Part shown: positions 16,011 to 28,725 of the stretch, one piece after another
How the letters are laid out: each line of letters opens with the position of its first letter
Numbering within the stretch: position 1 is the stretch's first letter
NCBI GenBank assembly: GCA_004335835.1
Contig: RWJK01001228.1
Coordinates: forward strand, 51,521 to 115,520
DNA: 64,000 bases
Direction of reading: 5' to 3'
Origin: Scenedesmus sp. ARA3
Taxonomy: Eukaryota; Chlorophyta; Chlorophyceae; Sphaeropleales; Scenedesmaceae
Position numbers and translations under genes: made by a program
The notes under the pieces: generated by a model
Database searches by the model: none
Told to the model about the DNA's origin: nothing
What the model saw: only the letters and a program-made list of their open reading frames with translations

Positions 16011-19000
16011 TCACTCACACAGCTCCGCCTGCTGTGCCGCCAGCACTGCCTCTGTGCCCCGCATCTGCTCCAGCACCCCTCCCAGCTGCTGCTGCAGCCG
16101 CACAATCGCCTCATCCTTCCGCGCAATCACCGCCTTCACGCGCGCCTCAACATGCCTCATCTCCGCCTCATGCTGCGCAGCCTGCTGCTGCAGCTGGCCC
16201 TGCAGCTGCTGCAGCCGCCCCTCCAGCTGCCCCTTCTCAGCTGCTAAATCTTTCAGCGCTGCTGCTGCGGCAGTGCCTGCAGCCGCCGCTGCTGCGCGGC
16301 CCTCTGCCTCCTTGGCTGCCAGCACTGACTGTGCTGCCGCCAGCTGCTGCTCGCGCAGCTGCAGCTCGTGCCTGCGGCCATCATCACAGCAGCAGGCACA
16401 GCAGGGCTGTTACATGTTATCCTATGGCTATGGCTATGGGCAAAGCAGCTACGCACACTGCTAGCTCACTGCACAGCCCAGCACAGCCAAGTCCTCACAC
16501 CCAGCATATTCTTTGTCACCACTTGACCCCAGCCCCCTAGCACAGGCCCCTTCACAACACCAAGCAGGTGACAACAACAGTGACTCCGCGCGCTCATCGC
16601 TCACCTCAGCTGCTCCAGCTGGCCCGCCATCTCCTCGCGCTGGTACTCGGCTGCTGCTGCCGCCTGGCCTGCCGCCTTGGCCCTGTCGCCCAGGCGGCCC
16701 GCGCCGCGCTGCGCCTCCTTCAGCTGCGCCTCAAGGCTGGCGATGGTGGCGGCGTGCTGCGCCGCAATCTGCGCAGTGACACACACCGGATAGGATAAAG
16801 GGCAGCGGCAGGCCAGCGCACAGTTGTGCGAGGACGGAACGATGGTGAGGCTGCATTGCACTTTTGGTGGGAGCTCAGCGGGCTCAAACTGCTGCAATTC
16901 CTGCAGCAAGTCAAGGAGCTGCCATCTGGTAGGGAGCTGACATCTGGTGGCAGTGCTGCATGAGCAGCTGCAGTTTGCTGCAAACCCGTGGCAGGCGGCA
17001 CGTCTCGCAACAGCGCGGCGCCTTACCCTTGCTTGCTGTCCTGCCGCACGCAGCGCTGCAGCCGGGCAACCTCCCGCAACCTGCCTGCCACACACCACCC
17101 TCGCCCACTGCTCCCGCTCACCTGCTGCTTTGCGTCCTCCAGCGCAGCCGCCTGCTCCTGCTGCAGCCGCAGTATCACTTGCTGCAGCTCGCCGTCCCGC
17201 TCCGCCAGCAGCAGCGCCCGCAGCTGCTCCTCGCGCTGCGCTGCCTGCCGCTTGACCTTCTCAGTGACCGCTGCGCGCCATGCGCTGCGCTCGTCTGCTG
17301 CTGCTGCCTTGGCGGCTTCCATTGCGCGCGCGTGGCTGCGCTCCAGGCCCTCGCGCTCCCTGCACAAATCAAAAAGGGACCAATTGCTTACTGGTGAGTT
17401 GGGCGCATGCTGAAAGTGGGGGTGGCTCTGCTGGCGCATGTGCATGCATGCCTTGCTGCCAACGCCCTCATGCTGCGTGAAACGAGCGGCTCGGCCCGAC
17501 CTCAATGCTTTGGCTGCGCTGAGCTCTGCCCACAGCAGTGCAACAACAAAAAACAGCTCAGTGCAGCAGGCGCTAACGCACCTGGCCCACTCCTCCCGCA
17601 GCTGTGCCTCCCGCTGGCGGCCTGCTGCTGCCGCCTCCTCCAGCGCCGCCTCAGCGCGGCGCTTCTCCTCACGCGCTGACGCAGCAGCAGCCTCCAGCTT
17701 TAGGTCTGGACAGCAGCAGCAGCAGAACACAGCAAAGCGGATGCGTTGTTGCCATTCCAACTTCAATACGAAAGAATGGTAGATTCTAGCAACCTCCAGA
17801 GCAAATCCTTGCAGGGGCGCAGCAGGAGCAGCATCCAGGGCGTACACAAAGCCTGCAAGCTGCCCACCCACCTGTGTCTGCCACGAGCCGCATCCTGCCT
17901 GCCTGCATCTGGTTCTCATAGCGCTCACACGCCTCGCGCAGGCGGGATGCAGCAGCGGCCCGCTCCCTCTCCAGGGCCTGCTCGTTGTCCTGCAGATGCA
18001 TAGCAGCAACAGCAACGGCAGCAGCAGCTTCAACCAGGGCATGTACTTGCGGTGTTGCTTTCATGATAGGTGCATGTGCTGCCAGCAGAGTATGAGTGCA
18101 CGTGTGGGCTAACTACCTATGCACAGGTTGCAGGGCAGCGATATGTCTGCCTCAGGCACCCGCCAGCAGAACACGCAGCCACACACCCACCTGGCGCAGG
18201 CGCTCCTTCGCTGCTGCCAGCGCTGCCTCATGCTGCGCCTTTGCTGCCTCCAGCACAGACTTGGTCTGCTCCGCAGCCCTGTCTGCTGCTGCTGCCAGCT
18301 CAGCGCGGTGGCGGGATATGAGCCGCTGCACCTCAACTTCCAAGCCCTGCAGGGCAGCAGCACACAGCACGCAGCAGCAGATAGCGATCAAACACTCGCA
18401 GGTGTGATTTTCACATGACAGTTCGATAGCCATGCAAAGCATCTCAACCTCCATGCCCTGCAGGGCAGCAGCACAGCATGCAGCAGCACCAACGTCGAGT
18501 CAACCATGTGCAGCTGCTGTCACCAGCAAGAAAGACGCTGCCGCTGCTCGTCCCCAAACTGCCTGGTGCAGCAAACAGCTGCAAGCATCACTGAGCTGCA
18601 CTGCAGCGCACCTTGACAGTCTGCTCCTTGATCTCTGCCGTCTTGGCTGCCCGCCATGCCTCTTGCTTCGATGCAGCGCCATACTCCCAGGCCGCCTGCT
18701 GCCGCTTCAGCTCTGCTGCCCAGCCGGACTTGAGGGCGGCGATGGCTGCTGCATGACGCTCCTCGGCAGCCTGAAATCGCAGCAGCAGCAGCAGCAGTTG
18801 TTGAAAGTGTGCATGTGGACGGAACAGCGTATGCTACTGCAGGGTGTGGACAACCATGAAACAGAGGGTCTGTCCGTGACTGCAGGCGAACCCAACCAAG
18901 TCAACGTGCTGCACGAGTGCCCACGCACCTTTGCTGCCGCCTGCTGCGCTGCCAGCTGCTGCCCCAACTGCTCCTTGTCAGCCATTAGTCTGTCAATGAA

Positions 19001-22000
19001 GGCCAGGTGGCGGCTGACTGCAGCAGCTGCATCACTGGCTGATGCAGCTAGCTCCTGCTCGTGCGCCTGCGCCAGCTGGGCCAGCTGCTCAGCATGGCGC
19101 TGGCGCGTGCTCTGCAGCTCCTGCTGCAGCGCCACCAAGGATGCCTCCCTGTCTGTCAGCTGTGCCCGCAGGTGGCTCATCTTGGCCCGCACGCCGTCAA
19201 ACACGCTCTCAGCAAGCACAGCAGACCTGCGGCACAGGAACCAATGCATCAGGATGTGACGATGACGCCTGCAACGCCTTGCTTTAGAACTTACACACTT
19301 TTGAATCAACACAATGCTCAGACACGCACATTCTGCAAGTAGCGAGGTGATGTCGCTTAGACCTACCTGTTGCCCTGGGAGACCATGCTGAAGCCGCCAA
19401 GCGATGCAGCTGCTGACGCCTCCCCATGCAGCATAGCACCACCACCCTGCAGCTGCAGCTCAGCAGCAGAGGCGCCTCCATACAGCTGCTGCTGCTGCTG
19501 GTAGCTGGGCTGCTGCTCCAGCAGCTGCTGCCATTGCTGCGACCGCTGCCTGACAGGAGTGGCGACAGCCACTGCATGCCTGCTGCTGCCACTGCAGCTG
19601 CTCATGGCTGCTTGAAACTGCTGAAGACCAGACCCCTGACGCAGCATTCCATTGGGCGCCTCAGCATCTTGCACAGCTGCAGTGCCGTTGTTGCCTACAC
19701 TTGAGGCAGCAGCACTGCTGGGCCTGCCTTGTGCAGATGCCTGCGGTGCAACTGCTGCAGCAGCAGCAACTGCTGCAGCAGCAGCAGCTGCTGCGGCTGC
19801 CCTGCTGCCTGTCCTGGAGGGGTGCCTGCTGCTTCTAGCTGTGCTGCTGCCTGAGGCTGCTGCTGCTCCCCGCATGAGGATGTGGCTCGCCTCCCTGCAG
19901 AAGCACAATAGGATGGTGGGCAACAGCAGTCAGCAGGAGCACACAGGCTAGCGTGCTAAGCAACCAAACATGCACTCACAGGGTGCATGGACGTCTGCGA
20001 AGCGGAAAGCTGCCGGGGAAGCTCAGCTTGAGTGAGGCATCTCGTTGCTGTGCCACTGCAGTAAGGTGTTGAGCTACAGAACGCTGCCTACCAAACGCGA
20101 CGTGTTTGCCCGACCTTGAGCTCAGAGCAATGGTGCTTGCAAGATATTGATCCACACATCCACAGCAGTCACACCTGCTGAGCAGCTGCGGCGCTGGTGC
20201 TGGCGCTGCGGTCAGCGCCGCAGCCTCCTGCTCCGCCTCTGCATCCACTGCATCCAGGAAGGCCAGGATGGTGCCCAGCTTCTCAGCACCCATGCTGGGC
20301 GCAGCGCTGCATGCCTTGCTGCTGCCACCTACGCTGCCAGAACCAACAGCAGCAGCAGCTGCCAGCTGGTTTGCGGGACCTGGACCTGCGCTGCTGGCCT
20401 CGCCGGCTGCAGCATTGCCCGTAGCAGCAGCTGCCACATCGTGCGCATTAGCGACTCCAGGTGCTGATTGCGCGGCATGCTGTATGTTTTGGTTCGCCAG
20501 CAGCTGATGCTGCTGCATTGGCGCTGCTGCAGCTAAGAACTGCTGCAGCTGCATTGCTTGCCGGCCTTCCATGCTGCGCCGCAGCCTGCCAAGAGCTGCT
20601 GGCTTGCTTGGGCTGCTGGAGGCAGACCTGTCACCAGCATCCTGCCACTGTGTTGCTGCTGCTATCGACATAGCTTCAGACTCTGCTTTTGAAGGACGCT
20701 GCTGCTGGTCGCTGTCCGCCTTGCTCACAGCATCATTGTCAACAAAGAAATGCTGGGGATGCTGCTGCTGGCGATAGCTTTGCTGCTGCTGCTGCTGCTG
20801 CGCTGAATTTTCAACAGTAGCGCGTACTGCTTCATACTGCTCCAAAGCAGTCTCGTCATCATCCTGGCAGCTGCCGCTGCAGCTGCTTTGCATGTCTTCC
20901 CCGCCCTGCTGGTGGTGCTGGTCTAGCTGCTCTGAAATCTCACCCTGGCCCCACTGCTCCTGCTGCTGCTTGTTACACTGCTGCGGCTGCTGCTGGGGTT
21001 GCCATTTGTGGCCCTTCTCTGCCGGCAGTTGCTGCTGCTGCTGCATATGGGGCTGCTGCAAGGCTGCTGACAGCAGCATCCGCAGCTGTCCATCATTCTG
21101 AAAGGCAGCAAGAGCAGCTGGATCAAGCTGCAGCTGCTGCAGCAGCTGCTGCAGTTGCAGCTGCTCCGTATCCCCACCAGCTTCGTCATAGTCCATGCCT
21201 GCCTGTTGCTCTTGATCCAGCCAGCCCGCACTGTTGCTCTGCTGTGCCGGCTGCCGCGCCTGGTCAGCATCCACCTCCCATGGCTGGCTGTCATTGCTGC
21301 CGCTGCTGGCCTGTCTCTGCAGCACAGATTCGCCTGGCTGCTGCTCCTGCTGCAGCCGCCACTGGCCGTCTATGCTCGAGTGGGCATCATCATCACTGTC
21401 AGATGGATCAGCCGCATGTTGACCATTTGCAGCATTGGCAGCCTCCTGCTGCTCCCATGCTCGTTGCTGTTGCTGGACTTGTTGCTGCCGCTGTTTCTGC
21501 TGCTGCTGGATCTGCTGTTGCTGCTGCTGCTGCCGTGTGTCTCTCCACAGGCGCCAGTGCGCTTGTATGATGCGCGCAGCAACATCCCTGCTGACCTCCT
21601 CAAACTCTGCTGCTGTCAGAGATGACATCAGTGCATCCTCCGAGCTGCACGCTGCAATGTCAACAGCTACACCCGGAATGTCTGCCCCTGTGCATGACGC
21701 CTGCCTGATCTGAGATTGCACCTCCTGCTGCTCATGATGCTGTTGCTGCAGCATGTGATCGCCTGCATTATGCACTTGCGTTTGCTCCTCCTGCTGCTGC
21801 TGTTGCTGCTGCCAGCGCTGTTGCTGCAGCAGCTGCAGCTTGAGGAGCTCCTTCACGCTTGCAGCACCCGCCTCAATTGCAGCTGCAGCATCAGCTGCTG
21901 CACGCACTGCAGCGGTGGTGTTGGGTGTGGCTGGCAGCACGTTAGAGCTTGCAGGTTGGTCAGCACCTGCTGCTGCACGCCTGCTGCTACCTGGCTGGGC

Positions 22001-23257
22001 TGCGTCCAGAGCATCGCTGCCAGTTGGTGTGTGCCTGCTGCTGCTTCTGCTGCTGCCCCTGCTGGGCACCAGACCATCAACAGCCCCAGTAACATCTGTA
22101 GCATATGGTGGCACAAAGTTGCCACCCAACACACGTGGCTCTGCAGGCACATGCTGCGACCTGCTACTGAGCTTGGCTGTTTTCCGTGCAGAGCGTGGTC
22201 GTATGTTCCCTGCAGAATTGACCCCTGCTGCTGCAGCCACTGCAGGTGCGTCACGAGGTGTAGCGCTCCTGCTGCTGTTTCTGCTGCTGCTTGCGCTGCC
22301 TCCAGTGCTGTTACGGCTGCTGCCACGTAGAGTGCTGCGAACATTCGCCGCCAGAGAAACAGTGCCTGCTGCTGCGACATGTGACTGCCTGCTGCTGTTG
22401 CCCAAGGATGGCAGCAGACCACTACGGGACAAGCGCTCGACGCTAGAGCCGCTGCTTTCACGGCTTGGCAGGCGCTGCTTGCCCAGTGCAGTGGCTGTTT
22501 CTGTTGCCGCTGCTGCTGCTGTTGACTTTGGTGTTTTGCGCAGTGCTGCTGGCAGGCTTTTGTACGTCGCACTGCGTCCATGTGGTGTGGTGCTGCTGCT
22601 GAGCGTTGTTCTGAGGGGAGTCACTAACGCTGCTGCCTTTGCCTGCATCACAGTAACACAGCAGCCCCATCACTTACTGCACAGCATCTTCACCTACAAG
22701 TTTTGGTACATGGTTTAATGATTGATTTTGCAGTTGTGCATAATGCTTTGCCCAGTACATTTGTGGGCGGCGAACATGCACAGCAAGATGATGCAAGCCC
22801 TGGCGCAAGCTAGCAGTCAAGAAGCAGCTCCCACCTGTGCAATTCGCTGACTGGTGGGTCGGCTGCTGCTGCTGCTGATGGGCTGGTCATAATGTTTGGG
22901 CAGCAGCCCACTGAGGCCAAGCCCATTGGGGCCTGCCCAAGCCGCAGCTGCAGGGGGGTGTTTGCTGCGGCCGCTGGCAGTACCCTTAGGCTGCAGATTG
23001 CGATTTGCACAGAGGGCATATGCTGAGAATTACTGTTGAGCAGGGTTCCCACATGCCGGAGCAACCATGTAATGCATGTGTGCGTATGTGCATGCTTGCC
23101 CAACACACGCAATCACAGGCCCAGGGCAGCAACTGCAGATGCACACCTGCTTGTCTGGGCTCAGAGGCCTGCTGTCGTCGCCATCAAAGCTGCAATCCTC
23201 TGGACTGCTGTGCCGCCGAGCATTTGCTGACAACTCCCTCAGTTTGCGGACAGACAT
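16011..23257 (-). CDS. CEP131: CEP131/AZI1 centrosomal protein homologue
   Basis: Basal-body/centriolar-satellite coiled-coil protein needed for cilia in animals (family knowledge). Thirteen exons on the minus strand (23257-23147, 22990-22835, 22642-19980, 19894-19367, 19226-18929, 18770-18612, 18346-18191, 17989-17872, 17705-17582, 17359-17122, 17080-17027, 16768-16605, 16371-16011) close at 1709 residues. The N-terminal two thirds is a low-complexity Ser/Gln/Ala region with one IQ motif near residue 440 (ARIIQAHWRLWRD). Residues about 1150-1709 are coiled coil with CEP131 signatures: RHLAFIDRLMADKEQL, EVEVQRLISRHRAEL, ERDGELQQVILRLQQEQ and the end HVEARVKAVIARKDEAIVRL. Exon 11 (54 nt) is the weakest: phase dictates an Ala/Gly-rich reading, while another frame looks more helical. 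Confidence 0.88.
18454..18482 (-). repeat. Short copy of the CEP131 exon 7 acceptor region
   Basis: CTCCATGCCCTGCAGGGCAG followed by CAGCACAGCA repeats the intron/exon boundary at 18346 and lies upstream of the true exon on the minus strand. Confidence 0.6.
19742..19800 (-). repeat. In-frame Ala tract of CEP131 exon 4
   Basis: An imperfect GCA/GCT run on the minus strand encodes about 20 Ala with a few Val, followed by PQASAQG. It is coding low complexity, not intronic. Confidence 0.75.
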
Positions 23258-23961
23258 CTGCTTGCTGCTCAGCAGCAGTGCTGCTGTCGTGTTGAGCTAA
23301 CACCGCAGTATAACTACAGCTGAAACAGAGCTGGAGGTTGTGCAATTGACATGCTGAACAGAACTGCAGGCAATTCGAACGACGAGCAAGCGAGGCCGAT
23401 GACACCTCACGGGACATGCAGCCTGCGGATGAACGTTGAATCACATTCTAAGATGAACAATGGTTACACATTGGATACTCAGCAAAGTTCAATGCACTCA
23501 GATGCTCAGCATTGCTGAGGTGACATAAAGTCAAACAAGGCAGACCATAAACCTGCTGGCTTTGAAGTCTGTCGCGGATGTTAAGAATATGAGTGTCAGG
23601 TCAATGTAACATACAGCGCAGGTGTTTGTTTTTGTGCCAGAGTCACCCGCTCTTGTATGCCGCAGTCGTTCGATCTCTCGAGGCACCGTGGAACGTCCTG
23701 CTGCCAGCTGTCGAGGTGGTCGCGATTGCAGCCCGCTCGTTGCACTGAGGTGAGTTGACCCTTTCCAAGTTAGCCGTTTTAGACATGATCTGTAGTTGAT
23801 GGGAGCCGCAGCTGCAACAGCACGCAAGGCGCAGCAGCATTGAGCAGCACAGCAGCAGCCTGCTGTTGGCAGCGATTGCAGCACAGCAGGCCTACCCAGC
23901 GTCAGCTCGAGCGCCTAATCAACCTGTTACCCGCGTCACATCTGAGCAGATCTAGATTGAC
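23258..23961. promoter_or_regulatory. Divergent 5' region between CEP131 and the Ser-rich membrane protein
   Basis: About 700 bp lie between two divergent start codons. No TATA box or other clear site was recognised, and no supported ORF. Confidence 0.45.
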
Positions 23962-25348
23962 ATGCCTTCTTTCTGCTGTCATGTTCTGACAGCTGTGCTT
24001 GTCCTGTCACTTGTGGTGCCAAGGTTGCGAGCTCAATCGGGCTCTCCAGAACCACATACAAAACAAGCCATTTCTGCGTTGAACTCTACAGATACCAGCA
24101 CTGTTAGCAATAGCAGCCCATCCAAAGCTAGATCGACCAGCGATGCAATCTATGCCAGCAGTCAGGAGAGCCTTGCATATAGCAGCAACAGCCCACGCAG
24201 TGCTGATGACAACAGCAGCCCTGCCAGCAGAGGCGGCAATGGCGGCCCAACCTCTGCTGCTAGCAGCACGAGCCCAACGTCCGGTGGAAGCAGCACCACC
24301 AGTTTCGCTGCTGCCGATAACAGCAGCAGCCCGCCAAGCATCGTTGGCAGTAGCAACAGCAGCAGCAGCAGCAGCAGCGTCCCACCTACTTCCGCCACCA
24401 GCGACAGTATGCCAAATAACCAATATGGCAGCAGCAGCAACCCACCGTACACCAACAACAGCAGCACCAACTCTTCAACCTCTGACAGCAGCAGTAGCAG
24501 CGGTAGCAGCCAGCCCGTCACTGACAGCAACGGCAGCTTGGCGACCAACACCACCAGCAGCAATGCTCCATCCTCCAGTGACAGGGGCGCCAGCAACAGT
24601 AGCAGCAGCAGCACCAGCAGCAGCACCAGTACCAGGAAGTCTCCCTCTGCTGGTGGTGGCGTGAGCCCTCCCACTAGCAGCAGGGACAGCACTTCCAACT
24701 CAAAAAGCAGTAGCCTGCCCAGAAGCAGTGGCCCAGAGGGTGCACCAGCAGCGCCCTCCACGCCTCCAGTTGTGCAGCAGAATCGTGCAGCAGCTCCTGC
24801 ATCACAGGGACCACCGGCGCCTGCACAAACACCTGCAGTCAGGCCTGCTCCTGTGACAGCAGGGGCTGCTTTGGCTGCACCAGCTGCTGCACCCGCAAAG
24901 GCGCCCGCTGCCGCAGCTGCAGCTTCAGGCAGCAGCAGTGGCAGCAAATTTACTTTGAGCCCCGCCGTCATAGCTGCCATTGTGTCATCTGTGATTGGCG
25001 GGATGGGAGGCATTGTGTCGCTGGCCTACACGATTTGGAAATGGAAGAACAAGCGCCGCTCGCTGCAGGTAAGGGATGGCTACTGCTGTCACTGGTCCAG
25101 CTCCAAGCAACTAAGCAACTGTCCACCTTCACCATCCTTGCTTGCCATCCACAAACCTGGCTTGAACAACATCAGTAGCGTCGCATGTGACACTTGCTGG
25201 TTTGGCAACCATGCGTCTCGTCTAGCATGTCTATGATGGCGTGGAAGAACCTGCAGCATCAACAGCGAGCGGCCAGGTTGTTGCTATGGCCATGGCTGTA
25301 ATGGGTAAATTAAAAAAATTCAGCAGCCCCCTGTCTGCACTGAGCTGA
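23962..25348 (+). CDS. Ser-rich type I membrane (mucin-like) protein
   Basis: No family recognised. Residues 1-25 form a signal peptide (TAVLVLSLVVPRLRA, cleavage before Gln). Residues about 30-255 are Ser/Asn/Thr-rich with many NSS/NST sequons, likely heavily glycosylated. An Ala/Pro-rich stalk (about 255-330) follows. One membrane span lies near residues 334-358 (AVIAAIVSSVIGGMGGIVSL), followed by the basic stop-transfer KWKNKRR. The main exon is 23962-25068 with donor CAGGTAAGG; a phase-0 acceptor at 25225 adds a 40-residue cytoplasmic tail (HVYDGVEEPAAS..., stop at 25346-25348). If the intron is retained the frame ends at 25236. A surface sensor or wall-anchored role is only a guess from architecture. 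Confidence 0.7.
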
Positions 25349-26237
25349 CATGCCACCTGCTGTCTGCCCTGCTGCACTGTCCGATGTCAGGCTACGTCAT
25401 CTGCTCAGGGCCGGCCTGGAAGCCAGGGCCATGACTGTGCAGTGACAGTGGCGCCGCCTGGCTTGAAGGCTGCAGTTGCGGAGTCATGGGCAATGCAGCT
25501 GCAGGCGCGGCATGTGATGTAGCGATGCAGGCAGGATGACACAGCATGCATGCATACTATGCGCTGTGCCCAATAAGACCATAATTATATATGCAATAAG
25601 GCATCCATGGTGGCTGATGTGCAGTAAAATGTTGCTGTTGCATCGAGCATTGAGTGAGAGTAGGAAGCAGTCATTTGTCTCATGTCTGCAGCTTGGCACA
25701 TTGCAATGCTGTGGAGATGCCAGCGAATTGTTTGTGGCTGGATATGATGGCTGCCATGGCAGCACAGCCACATCTTTGAACATCGTACTTGCAACAGGCT
25801 CAGCCTGACAGTCTCAATGTGGTACAGGTGGCAAGTTTGGCTGCCAGCCAAGACAGTGACCGTCAGGCTGCCAGACGGTCTGGGTGTCCAGCAGTGTGGG
25901 TTTGTTGCGATTTGCACTCCTACACTATGTGGTCTAGGTGGGGAGGTGCATAATGGAAGGCAGTACTGGACTATCCAGCTAGATGAAGGCCTGTGACACC
26001 GAAATTTACCAGCTGGAGGTGGGGCTGTTGTTTACTCTTTGTAAAGTGTGAGGTAACAGGTTGAGTCAGCGTAACTGTCAATGATTGAGCAGTCAAGAGG
26101 CCCTTGAAGCAGATCTGGGGCGTGCCATTACTGCTTGTTTTGTGTCGAGTATTTTCCTTGCTCGCTGTTGTATCTGCCTGTGTGTGCCTCGTAGGTTTAC
26201 AAACAAAGCTTGCGTAAACTCTGTGCATCGAGTGACC
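25349..26237. other. Intergenic, 3' region of the Ser-rich gene and 5' region of BDH
   Basis: No gene supported; mostly unique sequence without long repeats. The BDH promoter should be near the right end, but no TATA box was recognised. Confidence 0.5.
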
Positions 26238-28725
26238 ATGGCGGCAGGCATGCTTGCAGGGAAAGCTGCATTGATTACAGGATCAACAAGCGGCATTGGC
26301 CTGGCCATGGCGCGTGCCTTGGCTGGTGCCGGAGCAAACGTTGCACTGCACGGCTTCGGCAGCCCTGAGACCATCCAGGGCCTGCAGGACGAGCTTAAAA
26401 ACAATCATGGAGTACAAACAACGTACAGCGACGCTGATCTGCGCAAGCCACCGCTGATCAGGGACATGGTGAAGCAAGTGCACGACAAGTTTGGGCGCAT
26501 TGATATCCTGGTGAACAACGCAGGTGAGGCTCGGATACAGAGCAACCGCAACAGCTATGGTGTTGCAGTAGCAAGAGGATCAGGCCAAGCAGTGTGCACT
26601 GCTGTGAGCTACAGCAGAGTGCACTTGCTGCATGTGCTGCTCAGACACAGCAGCAGTTGGCAGCGGCACAGTCGTTTATGTGATGTATGATATTAAACAG
26701 CAGCACAAGCAGCGTCTTCGACCAAATTCAGCAGTGCCGTTGCTTATCAAAGCAGTGTAGGTTTGCTGTTTGAGCTGCCGTTGGACTCCACTGCAAACTA
26801 TGCACACGAACTGGTCACAGTGTTCAGGGGTCTGGCTTGCAGTGCATGTTGTGTTGCTTGTCGGTTGGCAGCATCACAGCAGCAGCAACAGCATCAGCAG
26901 CATCATTGGCGTTGCAGCAGCAGAGTGGCGCTGCTATCGCTGAAGCAGCAGTTGTGTTTTTGTGTTTAGGGTTGTTGTCACTGCTGCATGTCAACTTGCA
27001 CCTGCAAGCCAGCACATGTGTGGCCAGCGCATGCACGTGTTGGCTTCTTCCAACGCAACTGCATTTGTCGCTTCATCGCTGAAGCGGACTCTTTTATGCA
27101 GCATGAGCAGAAGCAGCAGTAGCAGCAGCAGCAGTACCATCTCCTTCCACCATAGCTTCCTCCCTGGCACTGAGTGTGCAGCAGCGTCCCCACAGGACAG
27201 CAATGACGTACGGCTGCTACTCCACTGCACCAAACCCTAGTCGTAATCCACTCAAACGATGACGCCATGTCATCCTTCCCTGCCTGTAGGCATCCAGTTT
27301 GTGAGCCCCGTGCAGGACTTCCCTGAGGACAAGTGGGACGACATCATTGCGGTGTGCCTCAACTCAGCCTTCCACACCACCAAGGCGGCGCTGCCATACA
27401 TGCTGGACCAGGTGCGGCAGCAGCAGCAGCAACAGCAGCAGCAGCATTGACGGCAGCAGCAGCAGCAGCAGCTGGGCTTAGAAGGGTCGAACTGCAGAAG
27501 GTCACGACTGGCTATCTGCACTGGTGATGCCGAGTTTGCGCCTGTTGTGTACTGCAGGGCTGGGCGGCATTGTCAACACAGGCAGCATGCACGCACCGAC
27601 TGATCTCTGAATCACGCGCTAATCTGCTGCATGCTGCTGTTTGTTTGCCTGTAAAACAACAGGGCTGGGGCCGCATTGTCAACACAGGCAGCATGCACGC
27701 GCTGGTGGCCTCACCCTTCAAGTCGGCTTACAATGCAGCCAAGCACGGCATTGCGGGCTTTACTAAAACAGTCGCGCTGGAGATGGCTCAGAAGAACATC
27801 ACCTGCAACGCCATCTGCCCCGGCTATGTGCTCACAGGTGTGTTGCTGTTGCTGAGACTGCGACCAGCGCAGGTTGGCATGTTGTGTCGCAGCTGAGGCA
27901 GCAACAACCAACGCATCAACCCTATTGATGACTTGCCGTAGCACATAGTTGTAGCTGTGGCACATGTACATTGCCCTTGAGAATTCCACGGAGCATCTGC
28001 TGCCATGGTAGGACACACGTTTGCAGTAATAGCGGCTGGCTGTGCTATGCTGGACTTTTCAGTCAGACCAGTGGTGCTCTGTCTCCGCTGCAATATTCAA
28101 GCAGCAGCTGCTGGCCTGCTACCCTGTTGCCCTGTGTGCAGCAAACAGCCTGGCATCAAAGTTTAGGTGTGGGCTCTTATTGGAGACTCCAGCCCGCTGT
28201 GGACACAGAGTTTGCTGTGGGTTATGCTCAAAAGTTTGCCTGCTGCTGCTGCTGCTGCTGCTGCTATAGACCTGGTGCGCAACCAGCTTGAAGACACTGC
28301 CCGCATCAGGGGCATGACCGTGGAGCAGGTGGGGCTGAGACGCACCTGCTGCATCACATGTGCAGCCAGCATGTACACAGCCCTAGCAATCGGGTGCCTC
28401 TGCTTAGGAATTAGACGCTGGCAGTGCTGTACACAACAGCAGCTGCTTCTGGATGCAGCTGCGCACGCCCAGCTGCCCTGGCCACTGCCGTCGCAGCATA
28501 TATATTTTTTTTTCGTTGTTTTTCGAGTCAAAAAACTCTATTATACCTCTTGTGTCGTGTGTATGCCTGCAGGTGGTGGAGAAGGTGCTGCTGGCTGACC
28601 AGCCTACCAAGCAGTTTGTGAAGCCGGAGGACCTGGCAGCCATGGTGCTGCACCTGTGCGGGCCGCACTCGGCCAGCATCACGGGCGCGTGCCTGTCTGT
28701 GGACGGCGGCTGGACATGCAGATAG
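26238..28725 (+). CDS. BDH: D-beta-hydroxybutyrate dehydrogenase (SDR family)
   Basis: NAD-dependent oxidation of D-3-hydroxybutyrate to acetoacetate, classical short-chain dehydrogenase (family knowledge). Exons are 26238-26523, 27290-27411, 27663-27837, 28270-28328 and 28573-28725, closing at 264 residues. The Rossmann motif is TGSTSGIG (residues about 15-22), then NNAG, the catalytic Ser in [11 protein letters not shown], the YxxxK in [15 protein letters not shown], and the family-specific [31 protein letters not shown] and C-terminal [12 protein letters not shown]. It follows the bacterial cytosolic enzyme along its whole length and has no obvious targeting peptide at this start. Intron 3 contains T-rich sequence at 28501-28515. 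Origin by transfer from bacteria or from an organelle is possible but cannot be decided here. Confidence 0.93.
27556..27598 (+). repeat. Truncated copy of the BDH exon 3 start with acceptor
   Basis: CTGCAG is followed by a diverged [13 protein letters not shown] coding stretch, matching 27663 onward. It lies upstream of the true exon. Confidence 0.88.
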
